The position numbers and the translations under genes were made by a program. A stretch of DNA of 64,000 bases, from contig NZ_OY781981.1 of the NCBI RefSeq assembly GCF_963677565.1, forward strand, positions 806,001-870,000, written 5' to 3'. Shown one piece after another: positions 25,666-33,860 of this stretch. Source of the stretch: an uncultured Draconibacterium sp. GTDB taxonomy: Bacteria > Bacteroidota > Bacteroidia > Bacteroidales > Prolixibacteraceae. Under the pieces are notes generated by a model. It searched no databases. It had not been told where the DNA came from and saw nothing but the letters and a program-made list of their open reading frames with translations. Position 1 is the stretch's first letter; each line of letters begins with the position of its first letter.

Positions 25666-27129
25666 ATGTCAAAATATATTCAACTATTACTTCTCGGACT
25701 GGCAATTGTTCTTTTCTCCTGCAATCCGGAAATAAAACCGGATGCGGTGATAGATGAACTGCCCGAAATATTCCCCGATTACTGCAATGTAACTGTTCCG
25801 GCGAGTATAGCTCCGCTTAACTTTCGTATGAAAGAAGATGTGGACGGTATTGCGGCAACTTTGAAAGGTGCAAATGGTGATGAAATCCAAGTATCCGGGA
25901 AAACGCATGTTGAATTTTCGGCAAAAAAGTGGACAAAGCTTCTGAACGATAATATTGGCAAAGAACTTTCGGTTACACTTGCGGCAAAAACCAATGACAA
26001 ATGGATTGAATATGCCACGTTCAAAATATATGTGAGCACCGACCCCATCGATCATGGTTTGGCTTACCGGCTGATTGCACCCGGTTACGAAGTTTGGAGC
26101 AAAATGGGCATTTACCAGCGCGAACTGGCTTCGTACGACCAGGATGCAATTATAGAGAATACGCTGATTACAGGTAGTTGTGTGAATTGTCACTCTTTCC
26201 GTCTGACGGACCCTGACGATATGAGTTTGCACATTCGCGGAAAAAAAGGAGGTACAGTATTAAAAACCAACGGAGATGTAAAACTACTGAATACAAAAAC
26301 GCCAAAAACAATTTCAAATTTTGTGTATCCGTTTTGGCACCCGAGCGGCGATTATATTGCTTATTCGGTAAATAATATTCGTCAGGTTTTTCACGAAACA
26401 AAAGACAAGCGTGTTGAGGTGATTGATTCGGAGTCGGATCTTATTGTTTACGATGTGAATAAAAACGAAACGCTGTATTGCGATCAAATAATGACCAAAG
26501 ATCATTTCGAGACTTTCCCGTCGTTTTCGCCTGATGGAAAGAAACTGTATTTCTGTGCCGCCAACGCCAAACAAATGCCGATGCAATATAAAGACGTTCG
26601 TTACAACCTTTGCAGCATTGATTTTGATCCGGCAACCGGAACTTTTGGCGATGTAGTTGATACGCTTTTTAATGCAGCTGCTATCGAAAAAAGTATCACT
26701 TTCCCACGTCCTTCACCCGATGGAAAATACATCATGTTTACCTTGGTTGATTATGGGAATTTCTCGATCTGGCACCCCGAAGCCGATTTGTATTTATACG
26801 ATGTAGCAAGCGGAGAAACCCAACCATTGGAAGCCGCCAACAGCAACGACACCGAAAGTTACCACTCATGGTCGTCGAACTCACGCTGGTTTGTGTTTAG
26901 CAGTCGACGAATAAATGGTTTGTACACGCGGCCTTACATTTCACATATCGACGAAAACGGGAAAGTTGGCAAACCATTTTTATTACCGCAGAAAAATCCG
27001 GATTACTACGAAAACCTACTTTTCTCTTACAATATCCCAGAGTTTATAAACCAGAAAGTTGATTTGGATGTACGCACAGTTGAACATCTGGCCAACACAA
27101 AAGGAACAAACGTTGAACAACGCGAATAA
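25666..27129 (+). CDS. B2: CxxCH-containing propeller-like lipoprotein, copy 2
   Basis: The lipoprotein signal ends in VLFSC (Cys19). The order of parts matches B1: an N-terminal beta domain with IAPLNF, YRLIAPGYEVWSK, then CVNCH (Cys172, Cys175, His176) and HIRG 13 residues later. WHPSGDY and several SPDGK turns follow, then YHSWSSNSRWFVFSSRR near the C-terminus. Methionines stand near the second His (DPDDMSLH); one could be a second heme ligand, but this is speculation. The gene starts 11 bases after A2 and is followed 3 bases later by A3. Confidence 0.7.
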   Translation: MSKYIQLLLLGLAIVLFSCNPEIKPDAVIDELPEIFPDYCNVTVPASIAPLNFRMKEDVDGIAATLKGANGDEIQVSGKTHVEFSAKKWTKLLNDNIGKELSVTLAAKTNDKWIEYATFKIYVSTDPIDHGLAYRLIAPGYEVWSKMGIYQRELASYDQDAIIENTLITGSCVNCHSFRLTDPDDMSLHIRGKKGGTVLKTNGDVKLLNTKTPKTISNFVYPFWHPSGDYIAYSVNNIRQVFHETKDKRVEVIDSESDLIVYDVNKNETLYCDQIMTKDHFETFPSFSPDGKKLYFCAANAKQMPMQYKDVRYNLCSIDFDPATGTFGDVVDTLFNAAAIEKSITFPRPSPDGKYIMFTLVDYGNFSIWHPEADLYLYDVASGETQPLEAANSNDTESYHSWSSNSRWFVFSSRRINGLYTRPYISHIDENGKVGKPFLLPQKNPDYYENLLFSYNIPEFINQKVDLDVRTVEHLANTKGTNVEQRE

Positions 27130-27132
27130 GCA

Positions 27133-28920
27133 ATGAAAGGAATAAAAGACAAATATAATATCCGGATCTGGAACGGGCTGTTTTTTATTGCATTGCTGGT
27201 GTTCTGGCGTTTCTTTTATGCCAATCATCTTTTGCATAAAGAACAGATGCAGCTTTTTCTGCTCACATTTGGCTATTTGCAAGAGCATTTGTCCGTTCAA
27301 GGTGGGCTGGCCATTTATCTTGGCGAATTTATTACCCAGTTTTTCCTGAATAAATGGGTGGCTGCAATAGTCGTTTCGGCACTGCTTATTTCTCTCGCAA
27401 TTGGAATACAAAAAGTATTGAAAACTGTTTCAGGTAATGGAATCTATCTGCTTTCATTTCTCCCTGTAATCGGCTATCATTTTATACTCTTCGATCCGTA
27501 TTACAAACTGGCGGGACTTGGGGCCGTTGTTTTATCTGTTTGGTCGTTAGTGCTATTTCTGCAATTCAAAAAAGCAAAGTTCCGAACCACTTTTGGATTT
27601 ATTTTACTGTTACTTAATTATTGGTTTTTAGGAGGTGCATTTTTTCTTTTTGCTCTTTCTGTAATTCTAATTGAAGTACTGGTTAAATTCAAACCAAACG
27701 AAGAAATTGAAGCCAATCATTCACTGCTCAAAATTATTCCGGCATATGTAATAATTACAGTGTTAATTCCATATTTAACCCGACAATTTTTGGTTACCGA
27801 CCATTTACTGAGCGCTTATTTTTCAAGAGCTTTTTACCAGTTTAGTTTTCTATTACCAACACCAATAATTATAATGTTGGTTTCTGTTCCGGCGCTGATT
27901 TTGATTTATGGATGGTTGCCTAAAATCAGGGTTAACACTTTCTATGCAATTTGGGGTACTTTGTTACTGGCAGTTCTGATTTTAGGATCAAATCAACTCC
28001 CTGATCTTAGCGAAGAAAGGGAAATGAGTTACGATAATCTTGTGCAAAAACAAGATTGGGACGGGATTATTCAGTTGGCAGAAAATGCTCTGCCGATTGG
28101 TTCACAGTCGAAACTGGCACTTTCACTGGCTCTGGCAAAAACCGGTGAAATGAGCACGAAACTTTTCCATTTTAATCCGGAACCAAACGATTTTTTTATC
28201 CCTTTCAACATTCGTGGGCAGGCACCCGTAATTGCCAACGAACCTTATTACTACATGGGATTAACCAATTTTTCGAAGATGTTTTGCATCGAAACAATTG
28301 AATCGACACCCGATGAAAAAATGCCGGTTCGGGCTGTAAAACGACTTGCTGAGGACTACATTATTGACGGGCAATACAAACTCGCCGAACGCTATTTATG
28401 GTATTTACAACGCACATTGTTTTACCGAGAATGGGCACAAAATGCCCAACAATTTCTGTACAACGATGAAAAAGTAACTACGCATCCTGTATGGGGAAAA
28501 CTGAGGAAACAGCGTGTGCACGACGATTTTTATTATCAATACGAGCATAACGATTTAGCACTAATTTCACTTCTGCGCAGCGATCAGCAAAACAAAATGG
28601 CGTATGAATATTTGATGGGCTGGTACTTGTTGCGCAAAGACTTTGACGAGTTTTTAAAATACCTTCCGTTGGTAACGACTTTTGATTACAAAGAGTTTCC
28701 ACGGGTATACCAAGAAGCGCTGGCTTATATATTTACACTTTATGATGAAGTACCTGAAAACCTGAAACAATTTCCGGTTTCGGCCGAAGTTCAACAGCAT
28801 CTCAACCAATATGCACAGGCGTTTCAACAGGGTGGAAGCCAAAAACCTGAGGAAATGAAAAAGCTGTTTGGAAACACTTATTGGTATTACGTACATTTTA
28901 CAGAGTTTGAAGATGAGTAA
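27133..28920 (+). CDS. A3: polytopic membrane protein with TPR-like C-terminal half (DUF6057-like), copy 3
   Basis: This third A paralogue, 595 residues, has the signature NHLLHKEQMQLFL (Glu37-Gln38), then GGLAIYLGEFITQFF. A membrane half runs to about residue 285. The soluble half has LALAKTGEMSTKLFHF and RAVKRLAEDYIIDGQYKLAERYLWYLQRTLFYREWA, ending FGNTYWYYVHF. The last residues overlap the start of B3 by 8 bases. The soluble half should lie on one side of the membrane, probably the periplasm, given its lipoprotein partner, but topology was judged by eye only. Confidence 0.7.
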   Translation: MKGIKDKYNIRIWNGLFFIALLVFWRFFYANHLLHKEQMQLFLLTFGYLQEHLSVQGGLAIYLGEFITQFFLNKWVAAIVVSALLISLAIGIQKVLKTVSGNGIYLLSFLPVIGYHFILFDPYYKLAGLGAVVLSVWSLVLFLQFKKAKFRTTFGFILLLLNYWFLGGAFFLFALSVILIEVLVKFKPNEEIEANHSLLKIIPAYVIITVLIPYLTRQFLVTDHLLSAYFSRAFYQFSFLLPTPIIIMLVSVPALILIYGWLPKIRVNTFYAIWGTLLLAVLILGSNQLPDLSEEREMSYDNLVQKQDWDGIIQLAENALPIGSQSKLALSLALAKTGEMSTKLFHFNPEPNDFFIPFNIRGQAPVIANEPYYYMGLTNFSKMFCIETIESTPDEKMPVRAVKRLAEDYIIDGQYKLAERYLWYLQRTLFYREWAQNAQQFLYNDEKVTTHPVWGKLRKQRVHDDFYYQYEHNDLALISLLRSDQQNKMAYEYLMGWYLLRKDFDEFLKYLPLVTTFDYKEFPRVYQEALAYIFTLYDEVPENLKQFPVSAEVQQHLNQYAQAFQQGGSQKPEEMKKLFGNTYWYYVHFTEFEDE

Positions 28921-30382
28921 ACTATATCTAATCGCCATATTATCTGTTCTATTTTGGAGCTGCTCAAAACCGGTTCCGGAAAATGCTATTAAAACCGGAG
29001 TTTTACCCGCTATTTTTCCGGAAACTTACGAAACTTCCATACCCTATAATATTGCACCGATCAACTTTAAGGTTAACGAGGAAGCTGATAATATTTTTGT
29101 TTCGATTAAAGGGAAATCGGGGAAAATTGAAGATACTTTCACTGCTAATAAAACCGATTGGGCAATAAAAGACTGGTCGGAATTTCTGGCAGAAAATAAA
29201 GGCGACAGCATCAGTTTCTCCGTTTATACTTTGCAAAACGAAACATGGAAGAAATACAAATCTTTCAGTTATTTTGTCTCGCCCGATCCGGTTGACGATT
29301 ACCTTTTTTACCGCTTAATTACACCCGGTTACCAAACCTGGAATAAAATGGGACTTTACCAGCGTCAGCTGAGTTCGTTCGAAGAATCAACTATTCTGGA
29401 TAATAAGATAATGCCTCACTCTTGTATGAATTGTCATACACTGGCAGCAAATAATCCCGACAATATGGTTTTTCATATCCGCGAAAACAACTCGGGAACA
29501 TTTATTATTAAAGATGGAAAAGTTGAAAAACTGGTTTCGAAGAAAGAAACGCCATTTAAAAGCGTATCGTTCCCGTATTGGCATCCTTCGGCAAAATACA
29601 TCGCATTTTCAATTAACAAAGTGCGGCAGGTTTTTCCTTCCGAAGGAACAGAGCGTGCACATGCTTTTGATATGGGATCGGACATGGTGATTTACGATGT
29701 TGATAAAGAAGAGTATTTTACCTCGCCGCTTTTGTATGCCGACGAAGCTTTTGAATCGTTCCCCTGTTTTTCGCCCGACGGACGCAGCCTGTATTTTATT
29801 ACTGCACCGGCAGCGCCAATGCCACGTAATCTTCGCAACATTCAATATAGTTTGTGCCGTATTGATTTTGATCCGGAGACAGCCACACTGGGCGAAAAAG
29901 TTGATACGCTCATCACTCCAAAAATGACTGGCAAAAGCCTGACAATGCCACGCATTTCGCCCGACGGGAAAAACATTGTTCTCACGTTTTCCGACTACGG
30001 CAATTTCCCGGCATATAACGAGGAAGCCGATCTTTACATGTATAATGTTCAGGACTCTTCGATTACGCGCCTTAATGCCATTAACAGCAGCCAGGTGGAA
30101 AGTTATCATTCGTGGTCATCGAACGGACGGTGGCTGGTGTTTAGCAGCCGCCGGATGGATGGACTTTTTATGAATACATATTTTGCACATATCGATGAAA
30201 ACGGAGAATTCAGCAAGCCATTTTTGCTGCCACAAAAAGACCCGGAATTTCATAAATCATTCCTGTTTTCATTCAATTTGCCAGAGTTATCGATTAAGCC
30301 AATTCCGGTGAGTGCCATGCAAATTGAAAAGACTGCAAAACAGTCGGAAAGCGATAAACAGAAATTCGATACAACACACTAA
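28913..30382 (+). CDS. B3: CxxCH-containing propeller-like lipoprotein, copy 3
   Basis: The ATG at 28913 gives a clean lipoprotein signal ending in LFWSC (Cys17). The frame is open further upstream, but that would bury the signal peptide behind 15 unrelated residues. It keeps every B landmark: IAPINF, YRLITPGYQTWNKMG, CMNCH (Cys171, Cys174, His175), HIRE 13 residues on, WHPSAKY, SPDGR/SPDGK turns and YHSWSSNGRWLVFSSRR. It is the last gene of the A/B operon. No strong terminator was seen in the 113 bases before yceD. Confidence 0.7.
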   Translation: MSKLYLIAILSVLFWSCSKPVPENAIKTGVLPAIFPETYETSIPYNIAPINFKVNEEADNIFVSIKGKSGKIEDTFTANKTDWAIKDWSEFLAENKGDSISFSVYTLQNETWKKYKSFSYFVSPDPVDDYLFYRLITPGYQTWNKMGLYQRQLSSFEESTILDNKIMPHSCMNCHTLAANNPDNMVFHIRENNSGTFIIKDGKVEKLVSKKETPFKSVSFPYWHPSAKYIAFSINKVRQVFPSEGTERAHAFDMGSDMVIYDVDKEEYFTSPLLYADEAFESFPCFSPDGRSLYFITAPAAPMPRNLRNIQYSLCRIDFDPETATLGEKVDTLITPKMTGKSLTMPRISPDGKNIVLTFSDYGNFPAYNEEADLYMYNVQDSSITRLNAINSSQVESYHSWSSNGRWLVFSSRRMDGLFMNTYFAHIDENGEFSKPFLLPQKDPEFHKSFLFSFNLPELSIKPIPVSAMQIEKTAKQSESDKQKFDTTH

Positions 30383-30468
30383 TGCAAATGGCTCAGGTTT
30401 AACCGATTTGATTTGCAAAGAAATTTGAAATATTTCTACGATTTCTTCATCTGTTAATAAAAAATTTA

Positions 30469-30476
30469 TACTTTTG
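30469..30476 (+). promoter_or_regulatory. Probable -7 element of the yceD-rpmF promoter
   Basis: TACTTTTG matches TAnnTTTG exactly and lies 20 bases before the GTG start of yceD. A good TTTG at the -33 position was not found, so only the -7 half is supported. Confidence 0.5.
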
Positions 30477-30495
30477 CATCCACTTTTTTGGAATC

Positions 30496-31038
30496 GTGAG
30501 CTGGAAAAGCAAATATAATATTGAATACAAAGGCCTTAAAGAAGGCCTACACGATTACCAATTTGAGGTAAACGATAAGTTCTTTGAGCATTTTGAAGAG
30601 AGCCTGGTTGACAAAGGAGAGGTAAGCGTAAACGTTCAGCTTGAAAAGCGAAGTGCATTTCTGAAATTAAGCTTCGCACTAGAAGGATGGTTAGAACTGG
30701 TTTGCGACCGCTGCCTTGACAACTATGCACAAGACGTGTCTTTAGAAACCGAATTATTTGTAAAGTTTGGCGAAGAAGACGAGTTTGAAGAAGGCGACAA
30801 TGTAATTTGGGTTTTACCCGAAGAACATGCCATCAACCTGGCTCAAACAATTTACGAATACGTTACACTAAGTATACCGTTGCGACAAATTCATCCGGAT
30901 GAAAGCGGAGAAAACAGTTGCAACCAGGAAATGATTGACAGATTAAACAATATTACGCAGCACGAAGCGGACGAAGATGAAGAAGAAGATATTGACCCGC
31001 GCTGGGCTGCATTAAAAAATTTAAAAAATAATAATTAA
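30496..31038 (+). CDS. yceD: YceD/DUF177 family protein, 23S rRNA accumulation factor
   Basis: The 180-residue protein has the DUF177 core: YKGLKEGLHDYQFEVND...FF at the start, a central CDRCL zinc-knuckle-like motif (one CxxC near residues 70-73), and an acidic region, EDEFEEGDN. It ends with a very acidic tail (DEDEEEDIDPRWAALKNL). YceD proteins are co-encoded with ribosomal protein L32 across bacteria and plants and are linked to 23S rRNA accumulation. Here rpmF follows after 12 bases. The start is a GTG at 30496 that gives the normal N-terminus; no ATG is in frame nearby. Confidence 0.9.
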   Translation: MSWKSKYNIEYKGLKEGLHDYQFEVNDKFFEHFEESLVDKGEVSVNVQLEKRSAFLKLSFALEGWLELVCDRCLDNYAQDVSLETELFVKFGEEDEFEEGDNVIWVLPEEHAINLAQTIYEYVTLSIPLRQIHPDESGENSCNQEMIDRLNNITQHEADEDEEEDIDPRWAALKNLKNNN

Positions 31039-31050
31039 AAATACATAACA

Positions 31051-31236
31051 ATGGCACATCCAAAGCATAAAACATCGAAATCGAGAAGGGATAAAAGACG
31101 TACGCACTATAAAGCGGTTGCCCCTACTCTGGCGACTTGTTCAAACTGCGGAACAACTGTAAAATACCACACAGTATGTCCTGAATGTGGTTACTACAGA
31201 GGAAAACAAGTAATTGAAAAAGAAATTGCATTGTAG
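31051..31236 (+). CDS. rpmF: 50S ribosomal protein L32
   Basis: The 61-residue protein starts MAHPKHKTSKSRRDKRRTH, the usual L32 opening. It has two Cys pairs (CSNCG and CPECG), a zinc-ribbon form of L32. It is co-transcribed with yceD, and a hairpin terminator follows at 31276. plsX, which often sits between rpmF and fabH, is absent here. Confidence 0.97.
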   Translation: MAHPKHKTSKSRRDKRRTHYKAVAPTLATCSNCGTTVKYHTVCPECGYYRGKQVIEKEIAL

Positions 31237-31275
31237 TTAAATAAGCATCCGGAATTTTTTTCGGAGTTAACTAAC

Positions 31276-31314
31276 AAAAATCCATCTTTGGTATCTTCCG
31301 AAGATGGATTTTTT
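31276..31314 (+). terminator. Rho-independent terminator after rpmF
   Basis: AAAAATCCATCTT (31276-31288) pairs with AAGATGGATTTTTT (31301-31314) across a 12-base loop, followed directly by the T-run. It ends the yceD-rpmF unit. Confidence 0.88.
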
Positions 31315-31513
31315 GTGAACGCTTGCTTGCAATTCTTTTTTCTGATTTTTCGAACAATGTTATAAATTGTTCTGCATCAAAAAATATTTTTTACCTCTCC
31401 AAGCCACATCTATTGGCAATTCTTTGTAGTCTCTTGCAAATCGCTCTACATTTAACCCCGGTTTAAAAAACCAGAATTTATATTTTCAGTAAACACAAAT
31501 TTGTATTAGAAGA

Positions 31514-32512
31514 ATGGCTAACATCAGGGCAGCAATTACAGGAGTTGGAGCCTACCTCCCGGAATACCGGTTAACAAACGACGAAATCAGTAAGATGGTT
31601 GACACATCGGACGAATGGATTATGCAACGCATTGGTATTAAGGAGCGCAGGATTTTAAAGGAAGAAGGAAAAGCAACCAGTGATATGGGAGCGCGTGCAG
31701 TGGAGAACTTGCTGGAAAAAACCGGCACCTCGCCCGACGAGGTCGACATGTTGATTTGCGCAACCATTACACCTGACATGAACCTTCCGGCCACCGCTAA
31801 TATTATTGCACACAAAACAGATATTCACAACGCCTGGAGTTTCGATTTGAATGCTGCTTGCTCAGGATTTATTTTTTCTCTGTCAACAGCAACACAATTT
31901 ATCGAATCAGGCCGCTATAAAAAAATAGTAATTGTAGCGGCAGAAAAAATGTCGTCCATCATCAATTACGAAGACCGCACTACCTGCCCGCTTTTTGGCG
32001 ATGGTGCAGCAGCAGTTTTGGTTGAACCAACCACTGAAGATCTTGGTGTTATCGACTACATTAATCGGGTTGATGGTTTGGGGCGTCACCATTTACACAT
32101 AAAAGCAGGCGGATCGTTAAAACCGGCTTCGGCGGAAACAGTTAAAAACAAAGAACATTATTTATACCAGGAAGGACAGGCTGTTTTTAAAGCAGCAGTT
32201 TCGAGTATGGCAGATGTAGCAGTTGAAATTATGGAAAAACACAACATCAGTTCTGAAGATGTTGCATGGCTTGTTCCTCATCAGGCCAACATGCGTATTA
32301 TTGAAGCCACCTCCCGCCGAATGGGAATTAGCAAAGACCAGGTAATGATAAATATCCGGAAATACGGGAATACCACAGCTGCAACAATTCCGCTGTGTTT
32401 GTGGGATTACGAAAAACAACTGAAAAAAGGCGACAACATTATTCTTGCTGCTTTTGGTGCCGGATTCACCTGGGGAAGCACCTATTTAAAGTGGGCCTAC
32501 GATCCGAAATAA
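31514..32512 (+). CDS. fabH: 3-oxoacyl-ACP synthase III (KAS III)
   Basis: FabH condenses acetyl-CoA (or a branched acyl-CoA) with malonyl-ACP to start fatty-acid synthesis. The catalytic triad is visible: Cys116 in NAACSGF, His256 in VPHQAN and Asn286 in YGNTTAA. GDGAAAVLV and the C-terminal FGAGFTWGS loop complete the picture, and 332 residues is standard. Bacteroidota often carry several fabH copies; this one sits in the classical position after rpmF, though plsX is missing and a terminator lies between, so it has its own promoter. It was not possible to tell straight-chain from branched primer preference by eye. Confidence 0.95.
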   Translation: MANIRAAITGVGAYLPEYRLTNDEISKMVDTSDEWIMQRIGIKERRILKEEGKATSDMGARAVENLLEKTGTSPDEVDMLICATITPDMNLPATANIIAHKTDIHNAWSFDLNAACSGFIFSLSTATQFIESGRYKKIVIVAAEKMSSIINYEDRTTCPLFGDGAAAVLVEPTTEDLGVIDYINRVDGLGRHHLHIKAGGSLKPASAETVKNKEHYLYQEGQAVFKAAVSSMADVAVEIMEKHNISSEDVAWLVPHQANMRIIEATSRRMGISKDQVMINIRKYGNTTAATIPLCLWDYEKQLKKGDNIILAAFGAGFTWGSTYLKWAYDPK

Positions 32513-32640
32513 ATACGGACAATAGCTTCAAAACTTCATCGTTCTATATTTAGCGATATTAAATCATTTTTTTGCTTAAGATTCATTTTATTGTATCTTC
32601 AGGCACCCAATTTAAAAGGAACGTTAAGAAGTTAGAAACC

Positions 32641-33054
32641 ATGGCAAAACAAAACGCAAGAACTTTTGGCGAGACTCCCGACCAGGCTATCAATATTTTA
32701 GGTGAAGGCACACTCATTAAAGGCGATATTTCTGCTAGCAGCGATATTCGCATTGATGGTCAGCTTGTTGGAAACCTGGAAGCAAAAGGCCGTGTTGTTA
32801 TCGGTCCGAAAGGAAAAATCGATGGCAAAGTAAGATGCAATAATGTTGAAATAGCCGGCTTTATAAAAGGTAAAGTTACGGTTGACGAGCTGTTGAATAT
32901 GAAAGCATCGGCAAAAATTGAAGGCGACATTATTGCCGGAAAACTGGCCGTTGAGCCCGGAGCAACTTTTACCGGAACCTGCTCGATGGGAGGAGCCAGT
33001 GCTCCTGTGAAAGAAGATGCAAAAGAAAAAACCTTATACAACCAAAAAAGCTAA
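32641..33054 (+). CDS. Bactofilin (polymer-forming cytoskeletal protein)
   Basis: Bactofilins assemble into filaments without nucleotides and help shape the cell envelope. The core, about residues 20-115, consists of beta-helix rungs with a short repeating pattern (GEGTLIKGDIS, DIRIDGQLVGNLEAKGRVVIG, GKIDGKVRC, IEGDIIAG), as in the DUF583/bactofilin domain. The frame is open 23 codons further upstream, but the ATG at 32641 starts the normal short N-terminal tail. The last 38 bases of the gene overlap the start of the next gene, so the tail is constrained in two frames. It lies directly upstream of the ATP synthase accessory genes. Confidence 0.88.
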   Translation: MAKQNARTFGETPDQAINILGEGTLIKGDISASSDIRIDGQLVGNLEAKGRVVIGPKGKIDGKVRCNNVEIAGFIKGKVTVDELLNMKASAKIEGDIIAGKLAVEPGATFTGTCSMGGASAPVKEDAKEKTLYNQKS

Positions 33055-33268
33055 TTCGTTTATTCGCTATTCCAGCCTGGGGTTCGAAATGATGGCCATA
33101 ATCGGAGGATTTACTCTGCTTGGCTACAAAATAGACCAATGGATGGATAACGAATTTAAAGGATTTACACTTGCCCTGGTTATATTTGGAGTAATTGCAT
33201 CTATTGTTTACGGGGTAAAAAACCTTTTAAAATCAGACGAAAAATCTAAAAAGCCAAAGAGTAAATGA
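33017..33268 (+). CDS. AtpZ/AtpI-like small membrane protein
   Basis: The 83-residue protein has a basic N-terminus, two hydrophobic helices (about 20-38 and 46-66) separated by the LGYKIDQWMDNE loop, and a lysine-rich tail. This is the pattern of AtpZ/AtpI-type proteins encoded ahead of F-type ATP synthases, thought to aid c-ring assembly or metal transport. It overlaps the bactofilin gene by 38 bases and the next gene by 4. The overlap with bactofilin is long enough to make the start worth checking; a later start would lose the conserved basic stretch. Confidence 0.75.
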   Translation: MQKKKPYTTKKANSFIRYSSLGFEMMAIIGGFTLLGYKIDQWMDNEFKGFTLALVIFGVIASIVYGVKNLLKSDEKSKKPKSK

Positions 33269-33645
33269 AAGCTTTCATCGTAAAACTTACCAGAATAACA
33301 TTGGCCATTGCCCTAATTGGCTGGTTAGTATTTTCATTGGCTTTCCCCGAATATTATTTGCCGGTACTGCCGTTTCTATTGCTTTTCTTTTATTTGGCCA
33401 CCATGGGCATCCACGCCTATCAACTCAAAATGGCCAAAAAAGATATTGGCAAATTCACCCGAAGCAACATGCTTGTTACTTTTTTCAAACTCGTTTTATA
33501 CTCGGTAGTTGCTGTTGTTTATATTGCTATCGATAAAGAAAATGCTATTCCGTTTGTAGTTTGTTTAATGTTACTTTACCTTATTTACACATTTTTTGAA
33601 GTAACAGAAATTACTAAGATTACAAAGTTCACCAACAAAAAATAA
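33265..33645 (+). CDS. Four-helix membrane protein of the ATP synthase cluster (AtpI-like position)
   Basis: The 126-residue protein is hydrophobic, with about four membrane helices and a basic loop (HAYQLKMAKKD...FTRSNML) in the middle. It overlaps the AtpZ-like gene by four bases (ATGA), and a promoter-like element separates it from atpB. Bacteroidota ATP synthase clusters commonly carry such a poorly conserved protein here, in the place of atpI. Sequence alone does not show its role. It may help build the Fo sector. Confidence 0.6.
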   Translation: MKAFIVKLTRITLAIALIGWLVFSLAFPEYYLPVLPFLLLFFYLATMGIHAYQLKMAKKDIGKFTRSNMLVTFFKLVLYSVVAVVYIAIDKENAIPFVVCLMLLYLIYTFFEVTEITKITKFTNKK

Positions 33646-33744
33646 TTCCCCCTTCGTACATTCCTCATAGAAAAACAGGTTTTTAAACATTGTTAATTCT
33701 CTGCTGAAAATTGCCAAATTCCATTCATGGTTCAAAAAATCTTA

Positions 33745-33752
33745 TAAATTTG
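33745..33752 (+). promoter_or_regulatory. Possible -7 element upstream of atpB
   Basis: TAAATTTG fits TAnnTTTG and lies in the 215-base non-coding gap before atpB. A matching -33 TTTG at normal spacing was not found. The gap itself suggests a separate promoter for the atpBEFHAG unit. Confidence 0.4.
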
Positions 33753-33860
33753 TGAACCTTAGATTGTGAAAATTCGTTTTAACACCTTGGTAAACCTCTT
33801 GCCAAATTGTGTTTGTTTATAATAGTTTCAGACTTGTTACAACAAGAAAAAAAATTAACC

